Shown: positions 19,196 to 28,545, counted from the stretch's first letter. The stretch: 56,042 nucleotides of DNA from Thermoplasmata archaeon (GCA_002727675.1 PBXQ01000054.1:1-56042), one strand, 5' to 3'. Notes: generated from the sequence alone by a model not told the origin. Translations and numbers: made by a program.

Positions 19196-20016
19196 ATATG
19201 GTCACCTCTCTTCAAGTTTTTAATCCTCAGTCGTAGCAAGTTACTCCTTCCCTCGTAATGTCTACTAAATCCATACCTTAGGAAGAACCCACAGAAAATA
19301 ATTACTGAAATCACTGCTCCAAAACCGAGCAAACCAAGCCAATGTGCTCTGAAAGGTGCTCCCATGCTGTGTAAGTCGATGTGCCCACTATCTACTACTG
19401 GCGCAGCAATATTTCCATCACCAGCAAAAACCATGCGTGTATTTCCGTCGTCATTTCCTTCGGTGATTGAAAATGAGAGTCTATTGTATGAGTCGGGCGC
19501 AGTAGGTGCGCCATTCCCATCAACAGAATTTCCAGCCACCCAGAATTTCACATCACCAGTGCCGCTAGAAGGCGGGGTCCAAGTTACTAACCACATACGA
19601 TCTGTAACTTCAGCTCCTTCAGAGGTGTGGGTCATTGTTTGTGGGGAGCCATCATTATGGACTAAACTGCCATAGCCTTCTGCTGCTGAGAAGGATCCAC
19701 TAGATGCTCGCATTGAAAAACCACCTGTATTATGGCCGGGGTCAATTTCGGGTCCTCCAATTAGTTGGATAGTAAACGTATAGGTGCTATCTTCAGACCA
19801 CATGTATGGCAAGCCATCAACTAGCAATGTGACACTATCTGATGGTGCTACAAGATTATTTGTGTGGCAGGTACAACCATTTTTTGCGACATCGGTTTCG
19901 CCCGCTGCTTGGTCTCCTGTAATGCCGTCAGATTCCGCTATTGAGGTGCTCGCTAAAAGTAGCGCAGTAAGCAGAAGAATTAGCGGCATTTTCAAGTCAT
20001 TGATTTTGCCACCCAT
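19192..20016 (-). CDS. Exported, membrane-anchored protein with CTCH motif (choice-of-anchor V/reeler-like)
   Basis: A 274-residue protein with an N-terminal signal peptide (MPLILLLTALLLASTSIA). Close behind it is NGCTCHTNN. A beta-sandwich domain follows, ending in the DVKFWVAGNSVDGNGAPTAPDSYNRLSF pattern typical of choice-of-anchor V domains, then one C-terminal helix (GLLGFGAVISVIIFCGFFL) and a basic tail. Relatives usually have CxxCH at this place, a possible haem c site; here one residue is missing (C-x-C-H). It is the first gene of the cytochrome b/Rieske operon and could take the place of an outer-face electron acceptor. GAGGGTAGC precedes the ATG. Confidence 0.75.
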   Translation of the reverse strand: MGGKINDLKMPLILLLTALLLASTSIAESDGITGDQAAGETDVAKNGCTCHTNNLVAPSDSVTLLVDGLPYMWSEDSTYTFTIQLIGGPEIDPGHNTGGFSMRASSGSFSAAEGYGSLVHNDGSPQTMTHTSEGAEVTDRMWLVTWTPPSSGTGDVKFWVAGNSVDGNGAPTAPDSYNRLSFSITEGNDDGNTRMVFAGDGNIAAPVVDSGHIDLHSMGAPFRAHWLGLLGFGAVISVIIFCGFFLRYGFSRHYEGRSNLLRLRIKNLKRGDHI

Positions 20017-20195
20017 GCTACCCTCAACCTATGATGAAAGGGCCGAATTGTTTGGGTCTAATAATCGTTTGCTGAACGCTATATGATAGGTCGCTTTCAG
20101 TGACGTATTTATTACGATGTCAGAGGCTTCATTTTTGGATTTAATTTTGGCATAATTTATTTGATGAATAGATTAATCATAAACTTGTATTTGGG

Positions 20196-20507
20196 ATGAG
20201 TATGGCTGAACGCGGGTGGGTGAATATTTACAATTTGACTGATGCTCAGATTATTGATATTGATGAGGCAGAGAGTAAGATGGAAATGCATGATTTGACT
20301 GGAGCGGAAGAAATCCTAATTAGGATGTTGAATGAAGATAGTGAATGTGTCCCCGTATTGAGTAACCTTGGTAATCTGTATGGAAAATATTTTTATGAGT
20401 TTGAGAAGGCAGTAGAATATTATTCCAAGGTTCTTGAGATTGAACCAGATAATGCTTGGGCTAGGGATGAAAGAAGAAGGTATCAAAGATATGCCTCATA
20501 TGATTGA
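20196..20507 (+). CDS. Small TPR protein
   Basis: A 103-residue helical protein with two to three tetratricopeptide-like repeats. The best is VEYYSKVLEIEPDNAWARDERRRY, preceded by LSNLGNLYGKYFYEFEKA and AEEILIRMLNEDSECVPV. It is probably a protein-interaction module; the partner is unknown. ATGs at 20196 and 20202 are both possible. It lies 34 bases before the FtsZ-like gene on the same strand and may be co-transcribed with it. Confidence 0.75.
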   Translation: MSMAERGWVNIYNLTDAQIIDIDEAESKMEMHDLTGAEEILIRMLNEDSECVPVLSNLGNLYGKYFYEFEKAVEYYSKVLEIEPDNAWARDERRRYQRYASYD

Positions 20508-20540
20508 TTTTCAATATACCCAAAGTTCAACCGCTTAGTC

Positions 20541-21458
20541 ATGTTGGGTGTTGTTGTGCACGATGGTAGTCTCTTAATCGCTGGTGTCGGTAGTCTAGGA
20601 TCTATTTGGGCCAAAAGAGCACATGAAAATTGTAGTGACTATTGTGATTTATTGCTAGTTGATTCTGATGAAGCCTCATTTGAAGATTCTAGGCACGCTC
20701 ATTGTGTTCCTTTGGGAGATTTATCTAGTGAAGGATGCGCCGCCCTCCCAGAATTAGCGGCCTCCCATTTCATGAAGGCTACAGCGATCATGGATAAAAT
20801 TCTGGAGCCAGTCGAATTATTGATTTTACTAACATCTCTAGGTGGTGGTGTTGGTTCAGGCTCAGCACCTTTACTTGCTTCACAAGCTAGGCGTAAAGGT
20901 GCGTTAGTAATTTCAATAGCTGGGATTCCGTTTGATGATCACCCGACTCGTCGAGAAATTGCATCTTCAGCCTTCAATAGATTGGATGAATCTTCTGATG
21001 TTTGTGCCAAATTATCTCTTGACCGCCTTGCATGGCAAGCACGGAGTAGAGGCGTGGACTGGAGAAAACACCCTTCATGGATAGAGGAATTAGTCCAAGG
21101 ATTGGTTCTTACTTTAGGGCAAGTGGGTATTATCAACTTGGATTTAATGGATTTGCGTTCAGTTGTTTCTAGAAGTGGGGCGGCTACAATGGTTGTTGCT
21201 GAAGGGGATCCGAATGATCCTGAATCTATTTTCTTGCAAGCACTTTCAGCTCCGTTGGCATCTTTAGATGTTAGTGGGTCTACTGGTTGCCTATTGCAAT
21301 TAGAAGGTGGGCGGCAAATGTCAATTTATCAGATGGAGAAGGTTGCAGATGCATTTACAAGAGGTTTAGATGAAAATGCACAAGTAATTATTGGCGCTAG
21401 GCATTCCGATGGTTTGGATGGTAAAATAAGAGTTGTAGCAGTAGTAAGTGGGCTTTAA
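20541..21458 (+). CDS. Divergent FtsZ/tubulin-superfamily GTPase
   Basis: A 305-residue protein with the FtsZ landmarks in order: LLIAGVGSLGSIWAKRA (nucleotide loop, normally VGGxGxN), the tubulin signature as SLGGGVGSGSAPLLAS (normally GGGTGTGSAP), and a T7-like loop GIINLDLMDLRSVVSRSGAATMVVAEG (normally NVDFADVRTVM). The first threonine of the signature is Val and the second is Ser, and the C-terminal FtsZ tail is absent. It is therefore probably a paralogue, not the main division FtsZ. Whether it binds GTP or polymerises is open. It converges with the following membrane-protein gene, overlapping by 4 bases. Confidence 0.75.
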   Translation: MLGVVVHDGSLLIAGVGSLGSIWAKRAHENCSDYCDLLLVDSDEASFEDSRHAHCVPLGDLSSEGCAALPELAASHFMKATAIMDKILEPVELLILLTSLGGGVGSGSAPLLASQARRKGALVISIAGIPFDDHPTRREIASSAFNRLDESSDVCAKLSLDRLAWQARSRGVDWRKHPSWIEELVQGLVLTLGQVGIINLDLMDLRSVVSRSGAATMVVAEGDPNDPESIFLQALSAPLASLDVSGSTGCLLQLEGGRQMSIYQMEKVADAFTRGLDENAQVIIGARHSDGLDGKIRVVAVVSGL

Positions 21459-22750
21459 CCATCAATCAATTCAATTTCGTCTATATCCAATTCACCATGT
21501 TCGTTATTCTTTTTTTGACTAAATTCATCTTTTTGTTCACTATCTTCTTTACTTTCAGATATCAATTCATCGGCATAAATAGAAATTAATCGTGAATGTT
21601 TATTTATTACAATTGGATACAAAATAATTATTGTTAAAGCAGTAATAATGTGCCCTATTGCCATTGTAGTTGCAATGTTATTCCCTCCTATCCCGTTTGT
21701 GATATTGGATATCATAGCAATACTTCCAGCATAACCAAAACCAAAAGATAAGCCCCAGAATAATGCATTATCACTCGTGAACAATTTACCACCTTTACTC
21801 ACATTTCTACTAGCAAGTGCCCATATGGCAAGAACTACAGTTAGTAACATTAACACAAACTCTTCTAAAATCATAGTAATTGGTGAAGGGTCATCAATTA
21901 GTCTTCGCCATGCACTAGCAATGTGCCAAATGATAAAAATTTGAGAAATTAATCCCCATCTATTTGCTAAAGTAGCTCCACCTCTGGTTAGAGTAATTTC
22001 TCTAAGTTTTCCTGAATGTAAAAATATCAATACGATTTGTAGTAATATTGAGATAATAACGAATCCAAACCACTTAAAATTATTATCACCTTCAAAACCT
22101 GAACTATAACCATATCCAATAATAATGGAAAATGTAACCACCCCAATCAATTGGCCAATTATAGCGCCAAATAAAGTACCTTCGCGAGCTGTAGAGTCTG
22201 TGATTTTAGTACTACTTGAAATCCAAGCATAAGTACTACTTTTGAAAGAACTACCCTGCCCTATAGACCAGACTAAGAAGAGGGATGCTAGTCCAAAAGG
22301 AACCCAATCTTTTATGGAATCATTATTACTAGAAATTATACTGATAATTAAGGCAATAATTGAACTAATAATTATTGGAACGCTCCAAGATCTTATTGAT
22401 CTCATTATCAATGATTTTATCCATGAATCTGATGATATTTCATTTACTCTAACTAGGTTAAAAATTGCATCCCACCTAGTCGCAGTTGCAGTGATAGCGT
22501 AACCAAATGAAAGAGAAATGAACCCAATAGCTGAAAAATACAACAGACTATATATTTGAGCAAAAGCATAGAGGGTTGATGAAAGCATCATTAGTAGAAT
22601 AATGTGTGGTAGTGTTTTCAAATCTAATAATGTTGACAATAAATCCCCGAGGCCAAATTTTTCTTGTTTTATTGAATAATCATTATTTTCTTCCGAGGGG
22701 CCAAATGGTTCATTTTCTCCTGTAAGAAAATCGTTTTCTTCCTCGTCCAC
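21455..22750 (-). CDS. Polytopic membrane protein of unknown function
   Basis: 431 residues with about ten hydrophobic helices between an acidic N-terminus (MDEEENDFLTGENEPFG) and a very acidic C-terminus (SKEDSEQKDEFSQKKNNEHGELDIDEIELIDG). No transporter or enzyme motif is recognised. The helix content is rich in Ile, Ser and Asn, which fits the AT-rich codon use of the neighbours. Both ends are probably cytoplasmic. It overlaps the 3' end of the FtsZ-like gene and diverges from the Pop5-like gene. Confidence 0.75.
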   Translation of the reverse strand: MDEEENDFLTGENEPFGPSEENNDYSIKQEKFGLGDLLSTLLDLKTLPHIILLMMLSSTLYAFAQIYSLLYFSAIGFISLSFGYAITATATRWDAIFNLVRVNEISSDSWIKSLIMRSIRSWSVPIIISSIIALIISIISSNNDSIKDWVPFGLASLFLVWSIGQGSSFKSSTYAWISSSTKITDSTAREGTLFGAIIGQLIGVVTFSIIIGYGYSSGFEGDNNFKWFGFVIISILLQIVLIFLHSGKLREITLTRGGATLANRWGLISQIFIIWHIASAWRRLIDDPSPITMILEEFVLMLLTVVLAIWALASRNVSKGGKLFTSDNALFWGLSFGFGYAGSIAMISNITNGIGGNNIATTMAIGHIITALTIIILYPIVINKHSRLISIYADELISESKEDSEQKDEFSQKKNNEHGELDIDEIELIDG

Positions 22751-22802
22751 ATGACGCCCAAGCGTCCACTCCTGTTAAGTCCGATGCACACACGCGTGAA
22801 TT

Positions 22803-23108
22803 ATGGCTAAGTTGGGCAAGGCTTCCCGCGATAAGTCTCGCTGGGTTGGATTGAGACTTGATCAACCAGTTAATCAAAGGTCGGAATTAGAATCATTAAT
22901 CTCTCAAATTGAATCAATAGGTAGTAATTTTAGATTATATGATTTTGTTGATAATAAAGCAATAATACTTATGTCACTAGATACTTACATGAGTTCTAGG
23001 TTTGATTTAGAACAAGGAGTTGGTGGTATGAAATCTATAACCAGTTCTGGTAAAATAAAATTAGTAAGAGAAAGATTGGGTATAGTGGTAAAAAGGCGCA
23101 AGAGATGA
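22803..23108 (+). CDS. Probable RNase P protein component 2 (Pop5/Rpp14-like)
   Basis: A 101-residue basic protein. The opening KSRWVGLRLDQPVNQRSELESLISQI, a middle strand AIILMSLDTYMSSRFDLEQG and the late SSGKIKLVRERLGI are compatible with the archaeal Pop5/Rpp14 fold (xxRYLxxRI, then SGTIKKA near the end). Pop5 is a protein subunit of RNase P, which trims tRNA 5' ends. The match is by pattern only and is weak in the middle; a different small RNA-binding protein remains possible. Confidence 0.5.
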   Translation: MAKLGKASRDKSRWVGLRLDQPVNQRSELESLISQIESIGSNFRLYDFVDNKAIILMSLDTYMSSRFDLEQGVGGMKSITSSGKIKLVRERLGIVVKRRKR

Positions 23109-23112
23109 AAAT

Positions 23113-25692
23113 TTAATCATGTTTAGCTGCCCATGCATCCTCTACTGAAAGAGCTCTATTTTTCAATGGGATTATTTTTCTATATATTTCATATGGTGAC
23201 TTAATCTCACCTTCAACAGTTAGAAGCCTAACTAAAGGAATGCCAAAGTGTTCTTCATTTTGAATTAATAATGGTTCGATAATATCCCAATCCTTATCTG
23301 ATAATTCAACGAATTCACCCCCATTTAATTGTGATGATGATAAAATTTCATGTGGGTCTCTGACATATATTGCTCCTCCACTTGAAAGACTGAACAGGTT
23401 TCCACCAGGGTATGGTGTTTCTAGTTCTGTAATTGAACCAGATTGGTCAAATTTAATCCCGTTGATAATAACAAATCCACCCCCTTCTAGTGGATCTCCA
23501 GCCATGAATGACTCTGCCAAATAATCTAAAGCAGTCCCATTAATTACTAGTTTTGGACCTCCTACAGAGTTAATCATTGGCCTACCTGCGGCGTTTCCTT
23601 GGACAAACAAACGCCCACCTTTTGCTCCATATCCATAGCACTGTCCCACATCTCCATGAACCACCAAGGTACCTTTCTTGTAAATTTGAGCAACTTGATC
23701 CTGGGCATTTCCGTGCATATGGATTGTCATCCCATCACTCCCACTTCCAAGATAATCTCCAACACTACCAAATACATCTATTCTAACATCTTCAGTTTCC
23801 ATTCCAAAACCATTGCCAATAAACCGGTGTCCTCGGCAGTGAGTGACACAGAAATTTTTCCATCCTGATTGGTAAAGTGCTACTAATTCACGGGCTAGAG
23901 ATTCAGTTCCTTCTATGGGATATGGTCTTGCATCTACAACAATAGATTGCGTGAGGTTTTCTGGTTCTGGAATATGTCCGGGAGATTTTTGTCCAATGAA
24001 GTATTCGCATGGTTTTGTGCTAGAATGATTTAATATTTCCATTATTGAATCCTCTACTAAATCAAGCCAACGGCTTGTTCTAAGTTTACCAGTGTCATAT
24101 TTTCTATTTAGCAATAAACAAAGTAGTTCAACAGCTTGTTTACGTGATTTTTCACTTGCAAATGAACTAATTTCAGATAGTAGTGCTCTTGCTGAAGGCC
24201 AATCAAACTCGGAAATATTTGATGACAATTCGGGGAATATTGTTGTGGGCGACCATTCTTCTGGCCATTGAAAACCTGAAGTCAATGCTGAATTTTCTAT
24301 TTGGTAATTACCTGGGGGGTGGGTGTTAATCAAATCTCCAAATTTGTTTTTCATTACTAATTCATGTGTCCCATCTTGATTTGGATTTACGTCAAAAATG
24401 AATGACCCTCCGTCAGTGTATGATCCTCCTCTAGCATTCCAATATTCATCACATCGTCGCCAGAAACGATTATCTTCAGAAGACAAACTTTCCAATACTG
24501 CATCAATAACTTGCTTTTCTGAACCACAGAAAGCAATAGCCACCTCTCCTCTTTGATATGAGAATACTTGTGGGCGTAGCATACTTGTGTCAGTAATTCC
24601 AATTAATTGATGAGATTTGCCATTTGCTTTTGCAATTATGAAGAACCATGGTCCATCGGGAGAGCCGTGAATATGGGTTTTTTGAATGGCTTCGTAAACT
24701 TCTTGTTTTTCATCGGGGAGCATGATAAAATCTAATTCACCTGTAGGTGCTAGACTTTCTATTACATATTCGATGGGATATCCATAAACTCGTGAATGTA
24801 AATCGAATCCTAATGCTGCAACTTCTGTGTCAGTGAAGAATAATGGCTCCATTCCTCTTTGTCCTAGGTAGTCTTTGACTGACACATAATTGGAGAAGTC
24901 GCCGTTATGAACCAATGCTACATCAATACCCTGCCCAAATGGGTGTGCGCCACCAGGGTGTGTGACTCTTCCTCTAGTAGGGTATCTGTGATGGCCAATC
25001 CATACATGTGCAGTCACATCATCTAGTCTATAGAATCTAATCACGTCTTCTGCATAGCCAACAATTTTGAGAATTATCATATTTTGTCCATGGCTTAAAA
25101 CAAACGCATCAGCACGTTGATCTTTAGCGTAGAATTCAACATTTAATCTGTGAGTGTTCTGGAAAAGCATTTCATCCCACATTGCTTTTTTATTACTGAA
25201 GTCTTCTTCCTTGAGATTCCCTTCTGACAAGAATTTTTCTACAGCAGAAGGTTTTGGGCGTATGAAATAACAAACAACCTCTGGTGGTTTGACTTCTAAG
25301 TTTGGCAAATCTTCCCAATTTTTCATAGTGGAAACTTCATGAATGTGATCAACTTCAAATGAATTATGAATAAATTGTTTTTCAACGTCTTTTCTTACAG
25401 ATTCATCAGAGTAAGCTATTGCGTACAAATAGTCGTTTTTGAGAATCTCTTCACTAACTCCAAATTGTTCGTGGTTTAAGCCCACCATGGCAACACCTCC
25501 GCCCTTCCCATTACCTCTATTCCTCATTTGTTCAAGGGAGTTGAACAGATGTTTTCCAGCAACTGGTATTTCACAAGCTAAACCTACGACTCCGCAACCA
25601 CCCTCAGCAGCATCATCTTCATCGAATTCTATTTTAGGTAGGCTATTGTTCATAATTCTTCTAGAATTTAACAAAGCATCATGGTTTGACAT
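23113..25692 (-). CDS. Glutamate synthase: glutaminase domain fused to GXGXG domain
   Basis: 859 residues. The N-terminal Ntn glutaminase domain is preceded by a roughly 30-residue leader ending DDAAEGG before CGVVGLACE, so Cys would become the N-terminal nucleophile after cleavage. Further motifs are GHHRYPTRGRVTHPGGAHPFG and VALVHNGDFSNY. The C-terminal third is the GXGXG beta-helix (FGSVGDYLGSGSDGMTIHMHGNAQDQ, GDVGQCYGYGAKGGRLFVQGNAAGR). The FMN synthase domain, which lies between these in bacterial GltB, is absent and encoded by the neighbours. It releases ammonia from glutamine for the FMN subunit. ATG 25692 overlaps the upstream TGA by one base; the track's TTG at 25695 is not needed. 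Confidence 0.88.
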   Translation of the reverse strand: MSNHDALLNSRRIMNNSLPKIEFDEDDAAEGGCGVVGLACEIPVAGKHLFNSLEQMRNRGNGKGGGVAMVGLNHEQFGVSEEILKNDYLYAIAYSDESVRKDVEKQFIHNSFEVDHIHEVSTMKNWEDLPNLEVKPPEVVCYFIRPKPSAVEKFLSEGNLKEEDFSNKKAMWDEMLFQNTHRLNVEFYAKDQRADAFVLSHGQNMIILKIVGYAEDVIRFYRLDDVTAHVWIGHHRYPTRGRVTHPGGAHPFGQGIDVALVHNGDFSNYVSVKDYLGQRGMEPLFFTDTEVAALGFDLHSRVYGYPIEYVIESLAPTGELDFIMLPDEKQEVYEAIQKTHIHGSPDGPWFFIIAKANGKSHQLIGITDTSMLRPQVFSYQRGEVAIAFCGSEKQVIDAVLESLSSEDNRFWRRCDEYWNARGGSYTDGGSFIFDVNPNQDGTHELVMKNKFGDLINTHPPGNYQIENSALTSGFQWPEEWSPTTIFPELSSNISEFDWPSARALLSEISSFASEKSRKQAVELLCLLLNRKYDTGKLRTSRWLDLVEDSIMEILNHSSTKPCEYFIGQKSPGHIPEPENLTQSIVVDARPYPIEGTESLARELVALYQSGWKNFCVTHCRGHRFIGNGFGMETEDVRIDVFGSVGDYLGSGSDGMTIHMHGNAQDQVAQIYKKGTLVVHGDVGQCYGYGAKGGRLFVQGNAAGRPMINSVGGPKLVINGTALDYLAESFMAGDPLEGGGFVIINGIKFDQSGSITELETPYPGGNLFSLSSGGAIYVRDPHEILSSSQLNGGEFVELSDKDWDIIEPLLIQNEEHFGIPLVRLLTVEGEIKSPYEIYRKIIPLKNRALSVEDAWAAKHD

Positions 25693-27017
25693 CAATTGCC
25701 GCCCCCTAAATATTTCAATAAATCAGTTCTGCCTACTAATTTTTTAACATCGTCAAGTCCCAGTTTGCTTAATATATCTCTAATTCTCCATTGTATTGCG
25801 GTATAGTAATTATCCAGTCTTTTGATTGCCCATTCTTGTTGGATCCATTCTTGCAGTTCTATGTCGGTGGTAGTTAATCCCCAAGGGCACCCTCTGCCTG
25901 ATGGCCCACCCTCACAGTTGGAGCATCTAGTGCAACCCATTGCAACTAAATCACTAGTTCCTAATACTACCCCGTCGGCACCAAGTGCAATTGCTTTGGC
26001 AATATCGTCTCCAGTCCTAATCCCGCCACTTGCAATCAAAGTGACTTTGTCTCTAATTCCTTCTTTAATTAAGAATTTATGCACCTTTGGTATGGCTAAT
26101 TCTATTGGCATTGCAATATTTTTCTTTGCTATTTCTGGAGCGGCTCCTGTTCCACCAAATCCACCGTCAAGGTGGATAATATGTGCTCCAGCATAGTATG
26201 ATCCTACAGCAACCATATCAACATCGTGAGGTGTTGAGACTTTAACTGAAATTAATGCATTTGGATTTACAGTTTGTATCCAATCAATATGCTTGGAGTG
26301 GTCCTCAACTGAATATGTTGAGTGGAATGGGAATGGGCTAAATAAACTAACAAAGGGGACGCTTCCTCTCATTTTAGCTACCTCTTCCCCGGCTTTAGAT
26401 GCTAGCAAGTGTCCTCCCAATCCTGGTTTTGCCCCCTGTGCATACTTGAATTCCACAATTGGGGCTGCTTGGATTGACCTTTCTTCTACTCCAAAATAGC
26501 CCGTGGCTACTTGAGTTATTACGTGATCTTTACATTGGTATAATTCCTCGGGATATCCTCCTTCTCCCGTTGACATGTAAGTATTCCATTTCTTTGCATT
26601 CATAGCACGGGCCATCATGACGTTTACAGAAACAGAACCATAAGACATACCACCTCCATAAATTGGAATTGGGGGGTTTAGTTTTGCTCTTTCATCTCCT
26701 CTGCGGTTTAGTGGAATACCAGTTTCAATTTCGTCAGAATTTTTAATCCAATCTTTTTCAGAAATATATTTGAATTCTAATTTGTCAAATCCACCGTTAC
26801 TATCTCCGGTTTTATAATTTAGATTTTCAGGTACTTTTCCAGTAGCTGCCATATGCCAAGTTGATAGAATTAGTTCATCTGTCCACCTTGCGTCACCTAG
26901 GGCAGGGGGGATTTCAAATTCACCAAATGCTATGGCATCCATACCATCATGCATTAGATGTGTTGTTTTGTTAATCAAATCAATACTGGGTTTCTTTGGT
27001 TCTTTACTCATGGCCAT
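25692..27017 (-). CDS. Glutamate synthase FMN-binding (synthase) subunit
   Basis: A 441-residue FMN-dependent TIM-barrel of the GltB synthase family. Visible elements: YGGGMSYGSVSVNVMMARAMNAK, STGEGGYPEE, KPGLGGHLLASKAGEEVAKMRG, HIIHLDGGFGGTGAAPE, the phosphate-binding LIASGGIRTGDDIAKAIALGADGVVLGT, and the iron-sulfur cysteines MGCTRCSNCEGGPSGRGCPWG. It reduces 2-iminoglutarate to glutamate using reduced ferredoxin or another donor. Its ATG overlaps the TAA of the previous gene by one base (TAATG), and its stop overlaps the next ATG, so the three genes are translationally coupled. Confidence 0.9.
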   Translation of the reverse strand: MAMSKEPKKPSIDLINKTTHLMHDGMDAIAFGEFEIPPALGDARWTDELILSTWHMAATGKVPENLNYKTGDSNGGFDKLEFKYISEKDWIKNSDEIETGIPLNRRGDERAKLNPPIPIYGGGMSYGSVSVNVMMARAMNAKKWNTYMSTGEGGYPEELYQCKDHVITQVATGYFGVEERSIQAAPIVEFKYAQGAKPGLGGHLLASKAGEEVAKMRGSVPFVSLFSPFPFHSTYSVEDHSKHIDWIQTVNPNALISVKVSTPHDVDMVAVGSYYAGAHIIHLDGGFGGTGAAPEIAKKNIAMPIELAIPKVHKFLIKEGIRDKVTLIASGGIRTGDDIAKAIALGADGVVLGTSDLVAMGCTRCSNCEGGPSGRGCPWGLTTTDIELQEWIQQEWAIKRLDNYYTAIQWRIRDILSKLGLDDVKKLVGRTDLLKYLGGGN

Positions 27018-28525
27018 TATTTGCCACCTCCTACATATCCATCAATATCTGAAAATGCTTCGTCTTCTAGGTGAGAACACCACATGGCGCGACCAATTTC
27101 TCCTCGTAGTCTTCTTACTTCTCTAACACCCATAGCACCAAGAATCTCGAGCATTTGATCCCTCCATGAACAAGTTAAATTGACAATTCTTTGAATTGCC
27201 CAATCTTCGGTATATTTTCGTGGGAATTTTGCACCGTAGTCATTGCTTGATAAATCACCGTTTAATCTAGCTTGCATTGCAATCAACAATGGTTGATTCA
27301 AGCCCACAGCATCTAGTCCACAGATTATGGCTTTTGGAAGGTGATCAGCAGCTACAATTACGCCAGTGTTTAGCAAAGTAACCTTGTCCCTAAAACCTGC
27401 ATCTAGCAATTTTTGGTGGGCTTCTAACAATAAATCCATGATAAAACGGCCACCATCTCCTATTCCATGATTATCTGCAACAAAATGAATCACAGGGACA
27501 TTTGATAACATCATTTCATCTAATTTCTGTTGCCATCCTTGGGCAAATTCAAGTCTAACCCCAACAATAATGTCTGGGCAATCAGAAACAACTCTATCAT
27601 AAGATTTAGAATCCCAGCCATCTAACTCAACCATCCTTGTACCTGATTTGAATGATTTAGCACAATCTAGGGAATTTAATGGGATTATAGGTACTACAGA
27701 CGGGCTTGCCAAATTATTCGCAAGCACTATTTCAGAAGGTAAAATGGCTAAAGTATCTACATTTTCTGCAGATTTCTTCCAAATTTTGGCTAATTTATTG
27801 CTGATTATTTCATTTGGGGGGGCATCATAAATGAAAGGGACTTGAATGGTGAACATTCTTGGCCCTTCGCTAATCAAATTACCATCATTATCAAATTTCA
27901 AACTTAGTGGCTTAGATCCAATATCAACAATCGTGCTAATTAATTCCCTTCCATGAATTCCATCTCTGCTCGGCCTGACAATTTCTGACATGTCTGTAAA
28001 CATACCATCCCACCCAGGTCCTCCAAAGCGCCCACGGTACCCTTGCCCACGAACAGGCACAGTACCTTTTCTCGCTTCTTCATCAATTGTTGAAATGATT
28101 TTGGAGTTCAGATAATTATCACCCATAGCTTTTCTTTTTGGGTTATGCTCAACAGTCACAAAATCAGGGTGCTGGACAGTACAACGTAAGCAACCTACAC
28201 ATTTTTCTGGCCTAGGTGAAAATCCTCCGACAGGGCCAGAAAAAACTCCGTAGGTGCATGGTCTTGAAAAGACAACATCCCATTTCCCCCAATAAGTGAA
28301 AGTTTCACTAATTATTAGTTTGGCAAGTCCTATTTTTCCAACTTTAACAATAAATCTGTTAGGTAAAGCTTGATAATCACGAGTTTCCAATGCTTCAATG
28401 TGGTATCTATGATAACTATCAGCTCGCTCACGAGAAATTTTTGCAAACTCTTCCATTGTTAATTTAGAATTAGAATCCAATTTCTGCCCCTCCTCCTTTT
28501 CTTCACTTTTGTTCAACAGTTGCAT
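27017..28525 (-). CDS. Second GltB-like FMN-barrel protein with N-terminal Cys cluster
   Basis: A 502-residue protein resembling the synthase barrel but diverged. The C-terminal half has VTLLNTGVIVAADHLPKAIICGLDAVGLNQPL, aligned with the phosphate-binding region of the real synthase (VTLIASGGIRTGDDIAKAIALGADGVVLGT). The iron-sulfur cysteines of the synthase are absent. The N-terminal part has RPEKCVGCLRCTVQHPDF, a ferredoxin-like motif in which the fourth Cys appears to be His. It could be an electron-transfer or structural partner of the active barrel. It is the first gene of the operon; the leader contains a small CCCC-TAC-GGGG hairpin. Confidence 0.8.
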   Translation of the reverse strand: MQLLNKSEEKEEGQKLDSNSKLTMEEFAKISRERADSYHRYHIEALETRDYQALPNRFIVKVGKIGLAKLIISETFTYWGKWDVVFSRPCTYGVFSGPVGGFSPRPEKCVGCLRCTVQHPDFVTVEHNPKRKAMGDNYLNSKIISTIDEEARKGTVPVRGQGYRGRFGGPGWDGMFTDMSEIVRPSRDGIHGRELISTIVDIGSKPLSLKFDNDGNLISEGPRMFTIQVPFIYDAPPNEIISNKLAKIWKKSAENVDTLAILPSEIVLANNLASPSVVPIIPLNSLDCAKSFKSGTRMVELDGWDSKSYDRVVSDCPDIIVGVRLEFAQGWQQKLDEMMLSNVPVIHFVADNHGIGDGGRFIMDLLLEAHQKLLDAGFRDKVTLLNTGVIVAADHLPKAIICGLDAVGLNQPLLIAMQARLNGDLSSNDYGAKFPRKYTEDWAIQRIVNLTCSWRDQMLEILGAMGVREVRRLRGEIGRAMWCSHLEDEAFSDIDGYVGGGK

Positions 28526-28531
28526 CTGCTG

Positions 28532-28545
28532 CCCCCCGTAGGGGC
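28532..28545 (-). promoter_or_regulatory. GC-rich hairpin in the leader of the glutamate synthase operon
   Basis: On the minus strand the leader reads AGCCCCTACGGGGGGC, a 4-5 bp GC stem ending only seven bases before the ATG at 28525. It would compete with ribosome access. Only the pairing is seen. The remainder of the divergent gap (28546-28748) is AT-rich with a GGCGCGCC palindrome and holds no gene I can support. Confidence 0.25.
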
